NCBI GenBank assembly: GCA_965218055.1
Contig: CBDCKA010000002.1
Location: 806,001-870,000, forward strand
DNA length: 64,000 nt
Direction: 5' to 3'
From: CBDBKE01 sp965218055
Lineage (GTDB): Bacteria > Acidobacteriota > Terriglobia > JAJPHL01 > JAPKYU01
Position numbers and translations under genes: made by a program. The notes beneath the pieces were generated by a model. That model did not search any database. It was not told the DNA's origin and saw only the letters and a program-made list of their open reading frames with translations. Positions 51,610-59,275 of this stretch are shown piece by piece (position 1 is the first letter of the stretch; each line of letters starts with the position of its first letter).

Positions 51610-53148
51610 CTATTCTGCCGGCGCAGGTTGGTGTTGCACGCTGGAACCTGTCAAGGCCAAGTCAGGCATGGGTTTGGCCTGGAACAGACGCAGGCAAGGC
51701 TTCGCCAGCCAGCGAGCCCACCGATTGGCGGTCTTCCTGCGGGCACTGTCGGTGGCGATGCCCGTATTGGCGTACATTTGACGGTAGAGTTTGGAAATGA
51801 AAAGGAAGGCGAGACGTGCTTTCAAAGACTTGACGCAAGCAGCGCGTTTCCAGATTTCGGACAAACCGTAGAAGCTGTCCCAGACGCCCTGAGTACGTGC
51901 GCGGATTTCTTCCGAGGTCATAGTGGGATGGGGAGTATATAGCTTTGGGCGGAGGTGTCCCGGGATAAGCCAGTAGCGCGTGATCGGAACGCCATGAATC
52001 CGTTCCGCACGCTCTCCCAAACTCTTCTCCCAGCGCTCGAAGTCAACAGTGCCCGGGAAGGGCGTCATCGTCACGAATTGAGCGAAGGTGAGGTCGGCTT
52101 GCTTGGCCAAAGCCGCTGTGGCCGTAAAGGTTTCCTGGCGGTCCGTCGAAAGGCCGAAAATGAACGAACCGAGCACGTGCACGCCGTGCCGCTTGAAGGT
52201 TCGCAGACGCTCCGCCAGGTTGTCCCCAAAGGAATTAAAATCCTTGTAGATGGCCTTCAGGCCTTCTTCCGTGACGGCTTCGACGCCGACCAGCGCCCCT
52301 TTAATATGCGCCTTCTGCATCGCATTGAGAAACTTCGTGTCTTCGGCAGCCTCCATCGTGATCTGCGTGAAGAAAATCATATCGGCTGGCAACTGGGAGA
52401 GGCGTTCCATCAGTTCAAAACGCTCAGCGCGAGTGGCCTCGAGCTCTGACAGCCGCTCCCGGTTGTTTTGGTTGCGGGCCAACGCAAGATCGGTGAGCGT
52501 GACGGGATAAAAGTTGTCGTCCGCAAGCGCAATAAACCGGTAGCCCAAACGCCGGAGCTGGATAATTTCCTCGATCACCGGGTCGGCTAGGCGCTGGCGC
52601 GGACGTTGGCCATCGGTACGCCAGACGGAGCAGAAAGAACAGTGTTTGGGACAGCCTCGGACCGTCTGCACGGAAGCCCACATGTACCTGTTGGGAGGAG
52701 TTAAATCCCATCGAGCAGGCAGAAACTGTTCGGCTGAAACGTGACCCCCGTTGTAGATTCGCTCCGGAGTTCCTGTGGCGAAATCAGCCAGCGCGGTGCT
52801 CCAGACAACATCCCCGTCTCCCTTGACGACGGCATGCGCGCCACCGAATTCGTGAGCCTCTTCGGGGTACAGGGAGGCGTGAATGCCGCCGAAGATAACC
52901 CAGCCTCCTCGCTCACGGATCAAGCGGCCCAGCTGAAGACCGCGATGGGCATTCGCGGTGTGAATACCGATTCCGACGATATCCCCAGCCTGAATCCGGT
53001 TCAGATCAAAGGGTTCCAGTGTCTCGTCGGTGAGAATCGGGTCGCCATATTGAGCCGGCGTCGCGGCTGCCAGTACAAACAGCCAGCGGGGAGTTATGAC
53101 ACCGACCCCAAAAGATACATCGCTGGGATTGACTAGGTGAATTCGCAT
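51610..53148 (-). CDS. B12-binding radical SAM protein in the cysteine-carrier operon
   Basis: A 512-residue radical SAM protein. The N-terminal Rossmann half contains GDIVGIGIHTANAHRGLQLG and IFGGIHASLYPEEA; the cluster motif is VRGCPKHCSFC, followed by ALADDNFYP, LVGVEAVTEEGL and GSFIFGLSTDRQETF. The ATG at 53148 follows the CysO-MoeZ stop by only 3 bases, so translation is probably coupled and a functional link is likely, perhaps use of sulphur or a thioether product. The enzyme family methylates or thiomethylates diverse substrates; none can be named here. Confidence 0.85.
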   Translation of the reverse strand: MRIHLVNPSDVSFGVGVITPRWLFVLAAATPAQYGDPILTDETLEPFDLNRIQAGDIVGIGIHTANAHRGLQLGRLIRERGGWVIFGGIHASLYPEEAHEFGGAHAVVKGDGDVVWSTALADFATGTPERIYNGGHVSAEQFLPARWDLTPPNRYMWASVQTVRGCPKHCSFCSVWRTDGQRPRQRLADPVIEEIIQLRRLGYRFIALADDNFYPVTLTDLALARNQNNRERLSELEATRAERFELMERLSQLPADMIFFTQITMEAAEDTKFLNAMQKAHIKGALVGVEAVTEEGLKAIYKDFNSFGDNLAERLRTFKRHGVHVLGSFIFGLSTDRQETFTATAALAKQADLTFAQFVTMTPFPGTVDFERWEKSLGERAERIHGVPITRYWLIPGHLRPKLYTPHPTMTSEEIRARTQGVWDSFYGLSEIWKRAACVKSLKARLAFLFISKLYRQMYANTGIATDSARRKTANRWARWLAKPCLRLFQAKPMPDLALTGSSVQHQPAPAE

Positions 53149-53151
53149 AAT

Positions 53152-54609
53152 TCAGTACTTGGGGACGCGCGGGTCGACCTGATCGCTCCAGGCCAGGATT
53201 CCGCCTTTCATGTTCTTCACCTTGCGGAAGCCCGCCTTGCGCAGGAAATCCACCGCCTGAGCGCTGCGCATGCCACTGCGGCAGTGGGCCACAATCTCGT
53301 CGGCCGAGTTCAGCTCGTGCACCCGCGCCGGCAACTCGCCCAGCGGAATCAGGTGGCCGTTGATGTTGCAGATCTGGTATTCGTGCGGCTCGCGCACGTC
53401 CAGGATGAACAACCCCTCTCCCCCGTCCAGCTTCTCCTTCACTTCCAGCGGGGTGGTTTCCGGCACGGCCACTTCGGGGGCCTGTTCTTCGCCACGGATG
53501 CCGCAGAACTCCTGGTAGTCAATCAGCTCCCGGATGGTGGGGTTAGCACCGCAGGCGGGGCAGTCGGGATTCTTGCGCAGCTTCAGTTCGCGGAAGCGCA
53601 TCGCCAGCGCGTCCACCAGCAGCAGACGCCCCATCAGCGGCCGGCCCGTGCCCAGAATCAACTTGACGGCTTCGGTGGCCTGAATCACCCCCAGCAGACC
53701 AGGCAGGATGCCCAGCACACCGCCCTCGGCGCAGCTCGGCACCAGGCCGGGAGGAGGCGGTTCGGGGTAGAGGCAGCGGTAGCAGGGGCCGTCCTTGAGG
53801 CCAAAGACCGAAGCCTGGCCTTCGAAGCGGAAGATGCTGGCGTAGACGTTCGGCTTGCCCAGCAGCACGCAGGCATCGTTGACCAGGTAGCGGGTGGGGA
53901 AGTTGTCGGTCCCGTCGGCGATGATGTCGAAGTCCTTGAAGATGTCCAGGGCATTCTCACTGGACAGGCGCGTTTCGTAGGGGACCACCTCGACGCTGGG
54001 ATTCAATTCGCGCAAGCGGTCGCGGGCCGAATCCAGCTTGGGGCGGCCCACGTCGCCGGTGCCGTGGATGATCTGGCGCTGGAGGTTGGTGAAGTCCACC
54101 ACATCGAAGTCCACCATGCCCAACGTGCCCACTCCGGCGGCGGCCAGGTAGAGGGCCAGCGGCGAGCCGAGCCCGCCGGCGCCGATGCACAGCACCCGCG
54201 CCTGTTTCAGCTTGAGCTGCCCCTCCATGGCCACCTCGGGCATGATCAGGTGCCGGCTGTAGCGCAGGATTTCCTCATTGCTCAGCTTCGCCCCGGCCCC
54301 CGCCGCGGCTGGGGGCTTTCCGAGCTGGACCGACAGACCTCCGGCAATCGAAGGCACGATGCTGATCACATCCGTCTCCTTGACACCGGTGTTCTCCTTG
54401 CCGAGGTAGCGGATGTCTTCGTCGTTCACATACACGTTGACGAAGCTGCGCAGGCGGCCTTCGTCTGTAAAGAGGTGCTTGCGCAGGTCGCCGTACTGGG
54501 TCGTCAGGTTAGCCAGCACCTCATTGACGGTCTGGCCGGCGACTTCCACAGTCTCCTGCCGCTCGGTGTATTGGCGTAGCGGGGTGGGGATCAGGACTTT
54601 AGCTGGCAT
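53152..54609 (-). CDS. CysO-MoeZ-rhodanese fusion: ubiquitin-like sulphur carrier joined to its E1-like activating enzyme
   Basis: A 485-residue three-part protein. Residues 1-91 are a beta-grasp carrier very like mycobacterial CysO, with LRSFVNVYVNDEDIRYL and the terminal Gly90-Gly91 (VPSIAGG). Residues about 110-375 are a MoeB/ThiF E1-like domain with GAGGLGS (143-149) for ATP, HGTGDVGRPKLDSA, and Zn-binding CYRC (276-279) and CPAC (350-353). Residues about 385-485 are a rhodanese with active Cys443 in CRSGMRS. Normally CysO is a free protein ending in GG; here GG is followed by LSVQLGKPP and the frame has no start codon before residue 120, so cutting is required. The neighbouring JAMM protease could do it. 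It overlaps mec by 11 bases. Confidence 0.9.
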   Translation of the reverse strand: MPAKVLIPTPLRQYTERQETVEVAGQTVNEVLANLTTQYGDLRKHLFTDEGRLRSFVNVYVNDEDIRYLGKENTGVKETDVISIVPSIAGGLSVQLGKPPAAAGAGAKLSNEEILRYSRHLIMPEVAMEGQLKLKQARVLCIGAGGLGSPLALYLAAAGVGTLGMVDFDVVDFTNLQRQIIHGTGDVGRPKLDSARDRLRELNPSVEVVPYETRLSSENALDIFKDFDIIADGTDNFPTRYLVNDACVLLGKPNVYASIFRFEGQASVFGLKDGPCYRCLYPEPPPPGLVPSCAEGGVLGILPGLLGVIQATEAVKLILGTGRPLMGRLLLVDALAMRFRELKLRKNPDCPACGANPTIRELIDYQEFCGIRGEEQAPEVAVPETTPLEVKEKLDGGEGLFILDVREPHEYQICNINGHLIPLGELPARVHELNSADEIVAHCRSGMRSAQAVDFLRKAGFRKVKNMKGGILAWSDQVDPRVPKY

Positions 54610-55057
54610 GGTCTTTCACTTCCTCCAGAGTGCGAAACGCAGCCTCCATTCTCTCACGATTGAACTGGGAACGGTCTTCGGCCAGCTCCCAACTGGTGAC
54701 CTCGCCCGGGGTCCCCTGCTGGACCGAAACGATGATGTAGGAGAACCAGGGCCAGGCGTGTTCCTGATCGTATTGGCTGGGCCGGGCCGGGTGATCCGGG
54801 TGCGAGTGATAAAAGCCCAGAATGTCCAGCTTCTGCTCGCGGGCGTAGCGCTCGCCAGCACGGAAGTCCGAGGGCGCGATCAGAAAGCGATTGCGCGGGG
54901 AATCGTGCCGCACGTTCTCCACGGCCCGGACCTCGACCACCAGCTTCCATCCGTTCACTTCTTTCCCCAACAGAAAGCCACAGCACTCGTGCGGGTAGTC
55001 GCGGCGAGCGTGCTCGTTCACACTGGCTAACTCGGGGGGCAGGATTGCCAGACTCAT
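54599..55057 (-). CDS. JAMM/MPN-family metalloprotease, Mec+-like
   Basis: A 152-residue zinc protease of the JAB1/MPN+ type. The JAMM signature is complete: Glu24 (HECCGFLLG), then HSH (84-86) and S-x-x-D (94-97) in FYHSHPDHPARPSQYD. In mycobacteria this enzyme frees cysteine from the CysO-cysteine adduct. The gene sits between cysM and the CysO fusion, and its end overlaps the latter's start. It may both expose the internal Gly-Gly by processing the fusion and release cysteine; this double role is inferred. Confidence 0.92.
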   Translation of the reverse strand: MSLAILPPELASVNEHARRDYPHECCGFLLGKEVNGWKLVVEVRAVENVRHDSPRNRFLIAPSDFRAGERYAREQKLDILGFYHSHPDHPARPSQYDQEHAWPWFSYIIVSVQQGTPGEVTSWELAEDRSQFNRERMEAAFRTLEEVKDHAS

Positions 55058-55067
55058 CCCTCAGCGC

Positions 55068-56072
55068 TCACTTTCCTGAACTGGCACTTTCAGGAATTGG
55101 CTCCTCCCAGAATTGCTGACTCAGGTACTTGTCGGCGCCGTCAGGGAAGATGGTGACCAGCACCCCCTGCTGCCCGGCCTGCTCGATCTCGCGCGCCACG
55201 CGCAAGCAGCCGGCCAGCGCCGCGCCGCTCGAGGGGCCCACCAAAAGGCCCTCCTCGCGCGCCAGGCGCCGCACCATGTGGTAGGACTCCTCGGTTCCCA
55301 CCGCCAAGTCCAGGCCGGCCAGGGCCGGGTCGTAGATGGCTGGCACGATCGCCGTCTCCATGTGCTTCAACCCTTCCAGCCCGTGGAAGCCGGAATCCGG
55401 CTGCAGCGAAATCAGCCGGATCTTGGGGTTCAATTCCCGCAGGCGCCGGCCGGTGCCGATGAAGGTTCCCGTAGTGCCCAGGCCCGCGACGAAATGCGTG
55501 ATGCGGCCCTCGGTCTGCGCCCAGATTTCGTTGGCCGTGGTCTGGTAATGGGCGCGCCAGTTGGCCGGGTTGCTGTACTGGTCGGGGTAGAAGTAGCGCT
55601 CCGGTTCGGCGGCGTACAATTCCCGCACCTTGCGGATGGCGCCATCGGAACCCTCGGCGGCATCGGTCAGCACCAGCTCCGCTCCGAAGGCCTGGAGCAT
55701 GCGCTTGCGTTCGATGCTGGCGCTGGCCGGCAAGCACAGCTTGGTCCGGTAGCCGCGGGCGGCTGCGATCATGGCGTAGGCAATGCCGGTGTTGCCGCTC
55801 GTGGCGTCGAGAATCATCTTGTCTTGGGTCAGCTGGCCGGAACGCTCCCCTTCCAGGATCATGCTCAGGGCGGCGCGGTCCTTGACCGACCCGCCCGGGT
55901 TAAACCATTCCGCCTTGGCGTAAAATTCTACCGAGGGCAACTCCCGCGTTATCTTCTCCAGGGGCAGCAGAGGCGTGTTGCCGATGCGCACCAGCAACGA
56001 AGGCAGCCCGGCTGGCTGCTGGCGGGCCTCGGAGTTGGCGTGGTTCAGGGTCGTACGCGTTTGTGCCGACAT
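55068..56072 (-). CDS. cysM: CysM-type cysteine synthase
   Basis: A 334-residue PLP enzyme of fold type II. The Schiff-base Lys64 is in NPGGSVKDRAA and the phosphate-binding SGNTGIA lies at about 92. TTGTFIGTGRRL and VGPSSGAALAG are further landmarks. Linkage to CysO and Mec-like genes points to the CysM subtype that uses O-phosphoserine and a protein thiocarboxylate, not free sulphide. The ATG at 56072 is preferred over a TTG 4 codons earlier. It is the first gene of the operon; its end is 10 bases before mec. A leader hairpin lies upstream. Confidence 0.9.
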   Translation of the reverse strand: MSAQTRTTLNHANSEARQQPAGLPSLLVRIGNTPLLPLEKITRELPSVEFYAKAEWFNPGGSVKDRAALSMILEGERSGQLTQDKMILDATSGNTGIAYAMIAAARGYRTKLCLPASASIERKRMLQAFGAELVLTDAAEGSDGAIRKVRELYAAEPERYFYPDQYSNPANWRAHYQTTANEIWAQTEGRITHFVAGLGTTGTFIGTGRRLRELNPKIRLISLQPDSGFHGLEGLKHMETAIVPAIYDPALAGLDLAVGTEESYHMVRRLAREEGLLVGPSSGAALAGCLRVAREIEQAGQQGVLVTIFPDGADKYLSQQFWEEPIPESASSGK

Positions 56073-56094
56073 AAGGTCCAACAACGGGGTTTTT

Positions 56095-56153
56095 CAGGGT
56101 GATCCACGCTTAGACAAATCAGGCCCAGGCAAATTCACCCTGGTGTTATTATA
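56095..56153 (-). promoter_or_regulatory. Promoter and leader hairpin of the cysM operon
   Basis: On the minus strand a perfect TATAAT (56153-56148) is followed about 6 bases later by CAGGGTGA (56142-56135), whose perfect complement TCACCCTG is at 56102-56095. The expected transcript would begin near the first arm, so its 69-base leader would fold its own 5' end into an 8-bp stem closing a 32-base loop, followed by GAAAAACCCC and then the start. A good -35 is not seen (ATTAGC at 17 bases). A regulatory leader is possible; no known riboswitch class matched by eye. Confidence 0.45.
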
Positions 56154-56196
56154 TCCTACTCGTTCATCGCGCTAATCTCTGCCAGAGAACGAAGCT

Positions 56197-56622
56197 ATGC
56201 TGCCCAGCCTGCCGCCCCAATTGAGTTTCGAGCAGCTTCTGGAGCGTCTCCGCGCTGCTGGCTTTGAAGTCAGTCTGCAGCAGACCCACCTCGCCCGCGT
56301 CCAGAAAGGCCCGTGCGCCGCGGTCCTGGAGCGCACGCCCGACGGCCAGGTTCGCTTTGCCGAAAACCCCGGCTACCTGGTTGGGCAGTTTATCGCGCGC
56401 CTGGAGGATCGTGGCTTTCAGAAGTACCTCTGGACGCCCGAGCGTAGCGTGCCCGCCCTGGCCGAGCACTTGACGCAAATCCAGAGTTTCGATGAGCAGT
56501 TGAAGCAAGCTCTGGAACTGCCGAGCCTCTACAACGAATCACTGGGAACCGTCTCGAACCGCTATCTGTACGACCGGCTCAGGGGCCGCGAGCATCCAGA
56601 GAACATCAAGCGCTATCGGTAG
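56197..56622 (+). CDS. Hypothetical protein
   Basis: A 141-residue soluble protein starting LPSLPPQLSFEQLLERLRAAGFEVSL. It includes RFAENPGYLVGQFIARLEDRGFQKYLW and ends YLYDRLRGREHPENIKRY. No TM or signal. It is not recognised; the DRLRGREHPENIK ending looks conserved in style but no family is claimed. Divergent from cysM, convergent with ftsH. Confidence 0.6.
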   Translation: MLPSLPPQLSFEQLLERLRAAGFEVSLQQTHLARVQKGPCAAVLERTPDGQVRFAENPGYLVGQFIARLEDRGFQKYLWTPERSVPALAEHLTQIQSFDEQLKQALELPSLYNESLGTVSNRYLYDRLRGREHPENIKRYR

Positions 56623-56680
56623 GCTTTCGCCTCGAACAGCTCAAAGCGCCTGTATCAGGGTGTGGCTTGGTTTTTGTTGG

Positions 56681-58612
56681 CTAGGCGGTGGCGGGCCGCT
56701 CACCTTCGGCCAGAGGCCGAGGGGCCGGTGAGCGTTCCGGTTTCAGCACCTCTTGCTTACCAGGCTCTTCGGTGGGCTTGGGGGTGGGCGGGGGCTGCTC
56801 CGGCAGCGGTTTGCCTTCGATCAGCAGGTTGATCTCGTGCCCGTCCAGCACCTCCCGTTCCAGGAGGGCTTCCGCGATGCGCACCAGCGAATCGCGGTTC
56901 TCGGTCATGATCGCCTTGGCGCGTTCATAGCCTTTCTGGGCGATCCTGCGGACCTCCTCGTCAATCCGGATCGCGGTCTGCTCGGAGAAATCCCGGTGCT
57001 GTGCGATCTCGCGGCCGAGGAAGATCTGCTCTTCCTTCTTGCCGAAGGTGATCGGTCCCAGCTCGCTCATGCCCCACTCGCAGACCATCTTGCGGGCCAA
57101 CTCGGTGGCGCGCTCGATGTCGTCGCCGGCCCCCGTGGTCATGTGGTTCATGAACAGCTCCTCGGAGACGCGGCCGCCCATCATGATGGCGATGCGGGCA
57201 TCCAGGAAATCTTTGGTCAGGGTGTACTTGTCATCCTCAGGCAGCTGCATGGTGACACCCAGGGCGATGCCACGCGGGATGATGGTGACCTTGTGCAGCG
57301 GGTCGGCCCCAGGAATCGAGGCGGCCACCAGGGCATGGCCGGCTTCGTGGTAGGCGGTGTTACGTTTCTCCCCCTCGCTGAGGATCAGGGACTTGCGAGC
57401 CGCACCCATGATCACCTTGTCTTTGGACTGCTCGAAGTCGGTCATGAAGACCATCTTGCTGTTGCTGCGCGCAGCGTTCAGAGCAGCCTCGTTGACCAGG
57501 TTGGCCAGGTCGGCCCCGGAAAAGCCGGGCGTGCCACGAGCCAGCACCGCCAAGTTCACGTCCTCGGCCAGGGGGATCTTTCGCGTGTGCACCTGAAGGA
57601 TGGCTTCACGCCCTCTGGCGTCGGGCCAGGGCACCACTATGCGCCGGTCGAAACGGCCAGGCCGCAGCAGGGCCGGGTCCAGTACATCGGGCCGGTTGGT
57701 GGCTGCCATCAGGATGACGCCTTCGTTAGACTCAAAGCCGTCCATCTCCACCAATAACTGGTTCAGGGTCTGCTCGCGCTCGTCGTGCCCGCCGCCCAAA
57801 CCGGCGCCGCGGTGACGACCGACCGCGTCAATTTCGTCGATGAAAATGATGCAGGGAGCGTTCTTCTTGCCCTGCTCGAACAGGTCGCGCACCCGGCTGG
57901 CACCCACGCCCACAAACATTTCCACGAAGTCCGAGCCGGAGATGGAGAAGAAGGGGACGTTGGCCTCGCCGGCCACGGCCCGCGCCAGCAGGGTCTTGCC
58001 CGTGCCCGGCGGTCCCACCAGCAGCACGCCTTTGGGAATGCGTCCGCCTAGCTTCTGGAACTTCTGCGGCTCCCGGAGAAACTCGATGATCTCCTGCAGC
58101 TCCTCCTTGGACTCCTCCACGCCGGCCACGTCGTTGAAGGTCACCTTCTTCTGCTGGCTGGAGAGCAGGCGAGCCCGACTCTTGCCAAAGCTGAGCGCCT
58201 TGTTGCCCCCGCTCTGCATCTGACGCATCATGAAAATCCAGAAGCCGATCAGCAGCAGGAAGGGCGAGGCCTGCACCAGCAGGGTGATCCAGGAACCGCT
58301 GGAAGCCTCCTTGACCTGAATCACCACATTCTTCTCCCGGAGTTGCTTGATCATGTCCGGGTAATTGGCGGGAGCGATCGTCTTGAAGGCCTGCCCTTCA
58401 TTCTTGAACTTGCCGCGGATCTCGGGAGGCGCATTGCTGGTGCCGATGATAGTGACTTCGGCCACATTGCCCGCCTCGACTTCGGTGAGGAAGCGGGTAA
58501 AGTTTAGATCCTCCTCTTTGCTGGGCGTTCCGGTCTTCACCACCTGCCACAGGAGCACGGCGGTAGCCAGCATGACTACCCAGAAGACGACGGTTTTCGC
58601 CGTTGAGTTCAA
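56681..58612 (-). CDS. ftsH: ATP-dependent zinc metalloprotease FtsH
   Basis: A 643-residue inner-membrane AAA+ protease. Two TM helices (VVFWVVMLATAVLLWQVV near the start; ITLLVQASPFLLLIGFWIFM around 105-125) flank a periplasmic domain. Walker A GPPGTGKT and Walker B IIFIDEID, the SRH arginines (ATNRPDVLDPALLRPGRFDRR) and the zinc site HEAGH are all present, so it should be active. The tail after residue 605 is Pro/Glu-rich. It is last in the tilS-hpt-ftsH set, 69 bases after hpt. Confidence 0.98.
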   Translation of the reverse strand: MNSTAKTVVFWVVMLATAVLLWQVVKTGTPSKEEDLNFTRFLTEVEAGNVAEVTIIGTSNAPPEIRGKFKNEGQAFKTIAPANYPDMIKQLREKNVVIQVKEASSGSWITLLVQASPFLLLIGFWIFMMRQMQSGGNKALSFGKSRARLLSSQQKKVTFNDVAGVEESKEELQEIIEFLREPQKFQKLGGRIPKGVLLVGPPGTGKTLLARAVAGEANVPFFSISGSDFVEMFVGVGASRVRDLFEQGKKNAPCIIFIDEIDAVGRHRGAGLGGGHDEREQTLNQLLVEMDGFESNEGVILMAATNRPDVLDPALLRPGRFDRRIVVPWPDARGREAILQVHTRKIPLAEDVNLAVLARGTPGFSGADLANLVNEAALNAARSNSKMVFMTDFEQSKDKVIMGAARKSLILSEGEKRNTAYHEAGHALVAASIPGADPLHKVTIIPRGIALGVTMQLPEDDKYTLTKDFLDARIAIMMGGRVSEELFMNHMTTGAGDDIERATELARKMVCEWGMSELGPITFGKKEEQIFLGREIAQHRDFSEQTAIRIDEEVRRIAQKGYERAKAIMTENRDSLVRIAEALLEREVLDGHEINLLIEGKPLPEQPPPTPKPTEEPGKQEVLKPERSPAPRPLAEGERPATA

Positions 58613-58681
58613 GCCCTGTTCCTCAATCTCCCCATCAATCTTCCCATCCGGGCCGGCGTCGCGCTCGGCTACGTAGGAGGA

Positions 58682-59275
58682 TCACCCTTTCTTCTTAGCG
58701 GCCACGGAGACTGCCTTCGGCCCCGCCGCGGAAACTGGAGACGATTTCCTGGCCTCGTCCTTGGTCAGCGTCCCGACGTAAGGCAGGTTGCGGTACTGCT
58801 CCCGGTGGCCCATCCCATACCCGACCAGGAAGCGGCCCTGCATCTGGAACCCGGCAAAATCGGGGTCCAGGGCCACGCGCCGCTCGTCGATCTTGTCCAC
58901 CAGCACGGCCGTCTTCACCGATGCGGCGCCCTTGGCCAGGAACTGCTGGACCAGGTGGTCCAGGGTGATGCCGGTGTGCAGCACGCAATCCGCCAAAAGC
59001 AGGTCCTGGCCTCGTACTTCCAGCTTGGGCGTGTGCACGACCACGCGGCGCTCGTGCCCCTGTTCCACCACGTCGGTCATTTCCACTTTAACGAACTGGC
59101 AAACCACGGGGCAGGTGAGCTGCCGCACCAGGTCTGGCATGAACATGAAGCCATTTTCCAGAAGGGCGATCACGTGGACCGTGCGCTGGCCGTACGCCTG
59201 CGAGATGGTTGCTGCCAGCTCGCTCACCTTCTGCTGGATTTGCTCCTCACTCAGAAGGACTTCCAGCTTCGACAT
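58682..59275 (-). CDS. Hypoxanthine phosphoribosyltransferase-like protein with degenerate active site
   Basis: A 197-residue protein aligning throughout with Hpt: LLSEEQIQQKVSELAATIS, LLENGFMFMPDLVRQL, LADCVLHTGITL, VGYGMGHREQYRNLPYVG. Catalytic positions differ from active enzymes: Glu40-Asn41 replaces Lys-Gly of the pyrophosphate loop, Ala95 replaces the first acid of the PRPP motif (EDIIDTG), His100 replaces its catalytic Asp, and Gly156 replaces the metal-binding Asp of GxDY. Purine salvage activity is doubtful. Its start lies inside the 3' end of tilS (29-base overlap) and ftsH follows. Confidence 0.75.
   Translation of the reverse strand: MSKLEVLLSEEQIQQKVSELAATISQAYGQRTVHVIALLENGFMFMPDLVRQLTCPVVCQFVKVEMTDVVEQGHERRVVVHTPKLEVRGQDLLLADCVLHTGITLDHLVQQFLAKGAASVKTAVLVDKIDERRVALDPDFAGFQMQGRFLVGYGMGHREQYRNLPYVGTLTKDEARKSSPVSAAGPKAVSVAAKKKG

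Noticed and set aside
53137..54579. A 480-codon plus-strand frame
   Set aside because: Antisense of the CysO-MoeZ fusion, whose motifs are unmistakable.
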